Shown here: one piece after another, positions 57,431 to 64,000 of the stretch
Position numbering within the stretch: the stretch's first letter is position 1
Layout of the letters: every line of letters begins with the position of its first letter
NCBI GenBank assembly: GCA_014904985.1
Contig: MU128938.1
Coordinates: 235,564 to 299,563, forward strand
Length of the DNA stretch: 64,000 nt
Source of the DNA: Hydnum rufescens UP504
Taxonomy: Eukaryota > Basidiomycota > Agaricomycetes > Cantharellales > Hydnaceae
Direction of reading: 5' to 3'
Translations under genes and position numbers: made by a program
Notes under the pieces: generated by a model
The model's input: only the letters and a program-made list of their open reading frames with translations
The model's database searches: none
What the model was told of the DNA's origin: nothing

Positions 57431-60399
57431 TATACCTTCAAACTAACACACAATCCTGTCGAAGGTAAACATGGACAAGCCCAATCTGGAACCCCACCTG
57501 GGTGCTTAACCGCCCCAAAACCTAATTTGGACTGCTACCAAATTAACACTCATCTGTACTCTTATCATTTCTTATTCTCCTTAAGGTGGTTCTATGGCTT
57601 GCTATGTCCAGTCAGACATACACACTCATCTCCCCACAGAGTGGGCCAGACCACCCCTTGCATTGGGTTCCTGTATGATCCTCTGTGTCTAGCTAGAGTT
57701 GCTGAAGCCCATCATGTACCATCTGCCATGGTTCCATGCTGTGGCAGCATGATATGGAATTTACAACCCCTTACTCCATATTTATACAATTTTACTATTT
57801 TCACCTGAGGTGGAAAATGCTTACATAGAGCTCCTTGATGCTTCCACACTGCTACTTCAGAGTAGCTGCTTTTGTACCATATTGGGATGCACTGCACCCA
57901 AATTCATGACAGTTGTTTGTGCCAGTGGGCTGCAGACTCTACACCCATTAAGTTTCCCATTTTACACCCCTTAACAAGGCTCTACAATACCCATTTACTT
58001 TACCTCATGCCCACAACCTGGCTGGGGTTATAATATACACAAAGAGTTCACTAAACATCTTACTATAAAAGCCTGAATTACTCACAGAGCCATGCTTCAC
58101 CACCTTTGCTGCTAGGTGTGAGTGTCAGTGACATGTACCTCGTGTGTAGAGATGAGGTCCTAGACTTTCATCAGAAAAGGAAGCATGCTGAATTGGAACT
58201 GCTTCCACACTGAGGACTCTGATGACAATCAAGATAATTGGATGACTCTTTCACACTCCTGCGCAGCTTCACCACAAGATCCCCCAAATACTAACTCTGA
58301 AAGGTGGCTTGATGCCCTTGCCCTTGCACCAACAAAAGGGGAAACCCAAACTCAATGATCACAGGCAAACATGTAATCCAAACTGGCCAGAGATAAAAGT
58401 TCCCCTCAGACATGCCAATCTGCTATTGAAGTCTCCCATTGTCACAAACCAATGTGTTTAAGAGTAAGGATTAATGATCCATATTTCATTTCACATGTGA
58501 ATTTCCCCTTATAACCAATAGACATGACTGCAAATGCTGTTGGCCCAGATTAAGAAGCTCTCGTCCACATACAAACTGTGTTTATGTCATGTGAGTTCCG
58601 AAGGCATGGCCCTGCCTCATGCACACATCATTTGTGAAGGTACTTACCCTTTGTGTCTCTTCTATTGCTCTACTTGCTAATGTCCTAATTTCTCTAGCTA
58701 TACAGCATGGGATGTGCCCTGGAAGATATCATTATGTCATCTCCTGCACATGTGCCAATCCATGCAAAGGACAGCGAAGGCCAGCTGCATATACAACTAC
58801 GCCACATTGCCACCTAACCCATACACCAAGATCAATGACCACCACACAAGTTGACCTACTGCCAATTGAGCTTGATGCTGGATTGTTCTTACTCTCCACT
58901 CTCTCTACTCTTTGGGATGGTCACCACTCCAACCATTGAAGGGCTATATTCACTGCTTGATCTTTCCTATACATTTATAAGTACTTATTCAAAGGTCCCA
59001 ACCATGCTTTGTTCTCCATATCAAGTCATGAATGTTAGATGGCTATTGGATGATTAACATCCACAACTCCACTACATCTCAACACCAGAGGCTGTCTGGT
59101 GCATTTTTCTTTCAACATCAGCCATCAAAATCTTCTGTAGCAGCACCCGGGCTGTGGCCATGAGCCTGGCCAGAATCATCACCATACCCCCTTTTGGCTG
59201 GCTACCCATTTCCTCCCAGGCTTAAACACTTATACATGTACCCTCAATTGACCACCTGACCCTAAATTTTTGATGAGTTGCTTGTACACCACCATTCTAT
59301 GAACTTTGTTCACTGCCCCTACCCCAGACCAATCCAGATCTCCACCATCTCTAGGTGTCAAGTGGTGGGTGTGAGGCTACTGAACTGCTGGACATGCCCC
59401 CCCAAAATCTACAGTGCCACTCCACCCGAGGAGAGAAAGGTCACACAAATCCAGACCAGTGTGCCCTGGCCATGGCAAAGCATTCTACATACAATTCACT
59501 CCTTTACCACCCATGCCAGCTCCAATGCTTTGATCACTTCAAACATTAACACCACACTTTCCCATCATTTCAACATTGGGCAGCCCAGGCTGCTGGCTTT
59601 ATTTTCAAGAGTTAATGAGGGGCTCTCTTGGGCATTGAGGATGCCCATATCACAATACAAGTCAGCGCCTGTGGCAGGCTGCAATTTCTTTTCATCATCG
59701 CTTCAATCATTGAAAGGTTCCCTGCACGTAGAGATCTTGCAGGCATTTCACTCATGACTTTCTCATGAATTCAAGTGGCAACATGAATGGCAAAGTGTCC
59801 TCCCATGTCACTCATGAACTTGCACTTGAGCAGATTGAGCACTCCTTCAGGAGTCACAGCCCACTCACAACCACTTTCTCACTCCCTCCTCCTGTTTCCC
59901 ATCCACTCTGCAGAGATTGATTCTGAGAGGAGATATTTTGCCCCCACAATCACATACCCTAACATGAATTTGCTATGCACAATATATAATCTTATGAAAT
60001 CAAAAAACCAATGTACAACATACAAACCTTCACACCATTATTCTACTTCCATACCCATCACCCCACCTTTGCTTCCTTACAGGCAAAGCTGGCCAAAGAA
60101 AAACTTTTGTGAATGAGACAATCATTGTGGAACCAGATCACATGGCCACCATCATTGTTGTCATAGGCTGCTGGCATTGATGTGGTTGAACTGCCACAGC
60201 ATGTTTCACCTCCCCTGTAACTCATGACAACACCCGAACATCATCTCCCTCCATCCCTGATGAGGTGCCCATGCTGCTACCTATGAGCGCTTCTTTTTTC
60301 ATTTGGGATGAGCTCCCAATGGGCTAATGTAGCTGCTTTCAAGGTGTTGATATTCTCATGGCAACAACTCAATGGTTCTACAAAACCTTTTGGAGGCAA
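57431..60399. other. 3 kb of degraded, probably transposon-derived DNA
   Basis: Only short broken plus-strand frames (for example 58619-58939 and 59278-59757). Given the helicase remnant just downstream on the same strand, part of this may be the 5' portion (Rep region) of the same Helitron-like element, but I cannot point to Rep motifs. Confidence 0.35.
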
Positions 60400-61440
60400 G
60401 ACCTCTCTTCAAGGCATGTGACTTCCACCAGAATCTCCCCCAGTCATGCCTGGAGGTGGTCCAACTGCATCATATCTCACTTCAAATTGTCTTTCTCCAT
60501 TTTGGCATGAATTTCAAGTCTTCCTACTCTCTGAACCTGTCCAAAATGCATCTGACCCAGCTTTTGCTGACTTTGTTGACACTGTTGGCAATGATATCAG
60601 TGGGGAATCACTGTGAACCTCAACAATTCATTCCAAGGACAAATGATTATGACTGTGTTCAACATGAACTCCTTTCCCAATGCCCATTCTCTCTGATCCC
60701 AAAAGCCTGTGTTCACCAATGCTTTCCTCACCCCACTGCAACTTTGATGTCGATCAATTTAATGCAGTTACACTTGACCACCTACAAGGTCCTACATGTG
60801 CATCTCCATTTTTGAAAAAATCAATCCCCACCCCTCTTACCACATTGAGGGCTACAGCAACCCATCACAGCTTTGACTCAATCATCAAAGCCAACACAGC
60901 TCCCAACACATCACATCCAGAGCACATGCAAGATTTCCTTGCACAGATCACATTGCAAGATGTGCCAAATCATGACCTCCCACCTCAAGGTTGGTGCCAT
61001 ATGCTGTCTGATGCACAACCTATCCATTTCAAAGGGGTTAGTGAAGAACCAACATGTTATTGTTGTATCAACATGATCACACTACATTGAAGTCCAACTC
61101 CTGGACCATGGTTACTGCCCAAACACCACCCAGTGTATACCCCAAATTATATTTGACTTCCACCCCCATTCATGTCCTATACAGTGCACTGAAAAACAGT
61201 TCCCACTATGGCTTGCTTACTCCACAACCTTTAACAGCTGCCAGGGACAGACTTTTGATTTCATTGTCCTAGATGGAAGGAGCAATGTGTTTTCCCATGG
61301 CTGGCTTTACACAGCCATATCAAGAGTAAGATGCCACAATGACACCCTCCTATGCATCTCAAATGAGAAACTGCTAACATTGTGCACCATCACCTACTCC
61401 TACCACACACTTAACTGCACACAAAATCCTCTAATGTCTC
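60400..61440 (+). pseudogene. Helitron-type Pif1 helicase remnant, C-terminal half
   Basis: Read across shifting frames, the plus strand keeps the C-terminal blocks of Pif1-like helicases found in Helitrons: SDPAFADFVDTVGN (about 60550), DVDQFNAVTLDHLQG (about 60748), MHNLSISKGLVKNQHVIVV (about 61010), HYIEVQLLD (about 61083), then an intact stretch from about 61113 to 61420 with FPLWLAYSTTFNSCQGQTFD (motif V region) and SHGWLYTAISRVR (motif VI). Stops and frame changes between blocks show decay. In live elements the helicase unwinds DNA for rolling-circle transposition. Upstream Rep and ends were not found. Confidence 0.8.
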
Positions 61441-63280
61441 AGACACTGGCTTGGTGTCAGAGACCCTCAATGTCCACACCATGTGCCTGCTCATCTGACT
61501 GCCCCTTACTGTCTCCACCTTTCCATTCAATCCCCAGTCTGCCCCCTACTTTATTATTTATACTCACCTGTCTCCACCTTTCCATGCAACCCCCTGCAGC
61601 TGCAACATCACATCCTCTTGCCTACACTCAATCTATGTTGTGATGGCTTCAAACTCACCACTCTCTGCATCTATTACCATGATCATGCCTGTGATGTCCA
61701 TGCCTTCTATACAAGCACAGTGACTCAGTTTTCCTTCTGCTATTGGTAGTGAGGGTGAAGACACACTCCCACTGAACATTACTGCTTTAATGGGAAATGC
61801 TCCTCATTCCCTCACCAAAGATGCAGTTGCATTCATATCTGGTTCTGTTAGGGTGCAAAAAATTGGTGATGACTTCATTGGCACAGTTGATGGCATGTCT
61901 GTCAACACAATACTCAATGCTGACCATATCAGCAGCCTTGAACCTGATAATGAATCCACTGCAACTTTCCAACTCACAGGCTCTGTCACTGCCATTGCAG
62001 ACCACTCTTTCTGTAATAACACACTATCTGACTTTGAATATGCATGAGAGTCATCATTGGACAAGATGGAGTCAACTTGTCTGTGAACAGAAAGGGAAAG
62101 GAAATCCTGCCATTCTAAGCACTCACTTTGAACAGGGAGACTGCATATGAGGCTAGGCACTGGCTTCACCTTGAACACAGGAGAAGCAAGGGAAGGGAAG
62201 AGGGGAATGGGAGGATGGAGTGGCAGCTGTTGGCCAAGGGGTGCAACAGCTGTCTAGAAGGGGGGAAGGGAGTGTTAGCGATTGGAGGCTAGGGGGATCA
62301 ACTTACTGCATGAGTTGCACTCATATACAACTTGTACCCCAGATCCTTCATATACAGCTGGCTTGTGGAGCAGCCATGGTTGTACCTGTTCATACATTAG
62401 TATCATGACTGTGTCATTGAGATGCAAGGCTAGATGGAGAGAGGGCAGAGGTCACAGTTTCACACATTGCATAGAAGTCCAGGCAAAAGATAATTATTCT
62501 CAGCTAGGCCTGCAGCTACAATCCTTGTGGCTATGCTAATTACATCAGCAACTAACCTAGGAAAGAGGTTAAGGACAAGAGCATATGCAATAAGATTGGA
62601 TCACTATATTACACTTTCACTATAGAGACAGGTCACTATGACTTCAAGGTATGTGTTCACCACATTCTCCATATACACCACTTTGTGCTCACCTCAAAGT
62701 CCTCTCACATCAAAGTCCAAAACCATTGTATGTTGGTGTGCCATATGCAATCTCCCAGCCACATGACAATGGCAGAATGTCAACCCCCCACTGTTGGCTC
62801 TCATATGACCATATGTGCATGATAGACCCACAACACAGACCTTCCACACTTCTCTACTGAGGAGCTCACATACCTCCTGCACACTCCTACAACATCCACA
62901 CCATCCCCCAAAAAATCACCCACAAAAAAACCACTCTTCAAGTGCAAAGCAGATGGTGATGGCAAGGGCACCTCCCACAAGAAAGGATGCCCAACCCCTA
63001 TAATGACAAACCTTCCCACTCTGGATACTCCAATTGATGTGCTGCCTGACTTAGATGGTGAAGCTCACAATGGCATGGCTGATAATGCAGCCTCAGCAAC
63101 AGACAATGACAGCAACATTGTGAAGATCATGGGTGAGTCTGAAAAGAAGCATGGAAAATGGCGAGCGAAGTGAACATTTACCATTCCCTTCCCTAACCCT
63201 TCCAGCCACAATGAACTGTGCCATGTAATTCTTTACAATTTGTTTCACATATGCCACAAGAGATTGAACACCAACAGCAC
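61441..63280. other. Transposon-flank DNA with one unassigned ORF
   Basis: A plus-strand frame at 61790-62047 (85 residues, MGNAPHSLTKDAVAFISGSV...) reads like a genuine small beta-rich domain, but I recognise no family. The rest holds short frames only. Confidence 0.4.
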
Positions 63281-63995
63281 TTCACATTTCACTTAACTAA
63301 GATGCCAAGTACACCCAGTAATCTCCAGTATCAGCATGACCTCTATGCACACAGATTGGTGTTGATTCTTGCCTTTCACTAACAGGCCCCACAGGTTGGC
63401 CTCATTCTTAACTAATTTACAAGTTTTATTCTGTAGGTTTCAACATCCCCTGTGAACAAATACTGATTCAAACCCCCCCATAACCCCTTTTATCAACACC
63501 CAAACAACAGGGCACCTGTGCAAACCCCTGTGTGAGCCCCCATACAAACTGCCATACAAACCACCATACATATGAGCCAGAGCCCATGGCCTCAGTACCC
63601 CACACCACTGTTGGATAATAAGTTCCAGCTCATGGAGGGCTGGAAGCTTATTATCCAAGCCAGTGGTGGGGTAGCTGAGGCCATGGGCTATTGGCTCATA
63701 TGTATGGTGGTTTGATGGGCAGTTTTGTATGGGGGGGCTCCACAACAGGGGTTTGCACAGGTGCCCTGTTGTTTGGGTGTTGATAAAAGGGGTATGGGGT
63801 TTGAATCAGTATTTGTTCACAGGGATGTTGAAACCTACCAGAATAAAACTTGTAAATTAGTTTAAGAATGAGGCCCAACCTGTGGGGCCTGTTAGGAAGA
63901 GGCAAGATCACACCAATCTGTGTGGCATAGAGGTCCATGCTGATACTTGGAGATTACTGGGTTGTACTTGGCATCTTAGTTAAGTGAAATGTGAA
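63281..63995. mobile_element. Giant foldback palindrome, 715 bp
   Basis: Left arm 63281 to about 63625 and right arm about 63650-63995 are inverted copies. The outer ends TTCACATTTCACTTAACTAA (63281) and its complement ending at 63995 match exactly, and the inner ends are GGATAATAAG...CTTATTATCC near 63615 and 63650 with about 25 bp between. Arms differ at scattered bases. Such hairpins are typical of foldback transposons or of MITEs formed by inverted duplication. No target duplication could be judged because the window ends five bases beyond. Confidence 0.9.
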
Positions 63996-64000
63996 AGGCT

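Overview
The window looks like nuclear DNA of a filamentous basidiomycete, most likely an Agaricomycete. The evidence is the very short spliceosomal introns (about 54-90 bp, GT...AG) that interrupt every conserved gene, the tiny exons, the Agaricomycete-type F-box/leucine-rich proteins, a Brh2-type BRCA2 homologue, and chromodomain Ty3/gypsy and Helitron remnants. I cannot name the species. All gene models were built by hand from splice signals and remembered family patterns; no search was run.

The left part (about 1-36 kb) is the host-gene compartment. In order: a C2H2 zinc-finger regulator (2050-3381, minus); a 5.4 kb gene-free stretch; a TMEM53/DUF829 protein (8793-9921, plus); a cluster of small terminal-inverted-repeat elements (10.85-11.8 kb); a complete BRCA2/Brh2 homologue with a BRC repeat and the helical/OB DNA-binding domain (12700-16035, minus); two related F-box proteins (16175-17741, frame-broken, and 18175-19854, both minus); glutamate decarboxylase with about 18 exons (20177-22831, plus); a REEP/TB2-DP1-HVA22 membrane-shaping protein (25484-26739, plus); a manganese superoxide dismutase (26904-27931, plus); a 775 bp hAT-like MITE with perfect 8 bp target duplication (29262-30036); and malic enzyme (33524-35602, minus). 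The genes belong to unrelated pathways (DNA repair, ubiquitin ligase adaptors, GABA shunt, ER shape, superoxide defence, malate to pyruvate), so this is ordinary gene order and not a cluster. The F-box and malic enzyme genes carry single-base frame breaks inside conserved blocks, which means either pseudogenes or assembly indels.

The right part (about 36-64 kb) is transposon territory: a diverged non-autonomous LTR-type element with a heptad-repeat gag-like ORF (37.37-40.45 kb) and a perfect 17 bp x 9 minisatellite; a 73 bp tandem array followed by a 128 bp poly(A) tract (43.7-44.7 kb); a full-length but dead 9.9 kb Ty3/gypsy element with 391 bp LTRs (45527-55423, transcribed on minus) and an extra ORF in the env position; a tRNA-like sequence (56.9 kb); a related LTR fragment in opposite orientation (57.04 kb); a decayed Helitron-type Pif1 helicase (60.5-61.4 kb); and a 715 bp giant foldback palindrome (63281-63995). 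In the gypsy element the protease Asp is Asn, the RT motif reads YIGD, and two in-frame TGA codons interrupt gag and pol. Several of these changes, and six of the seven transitions between its LTRs, fit decay of CpG sites.
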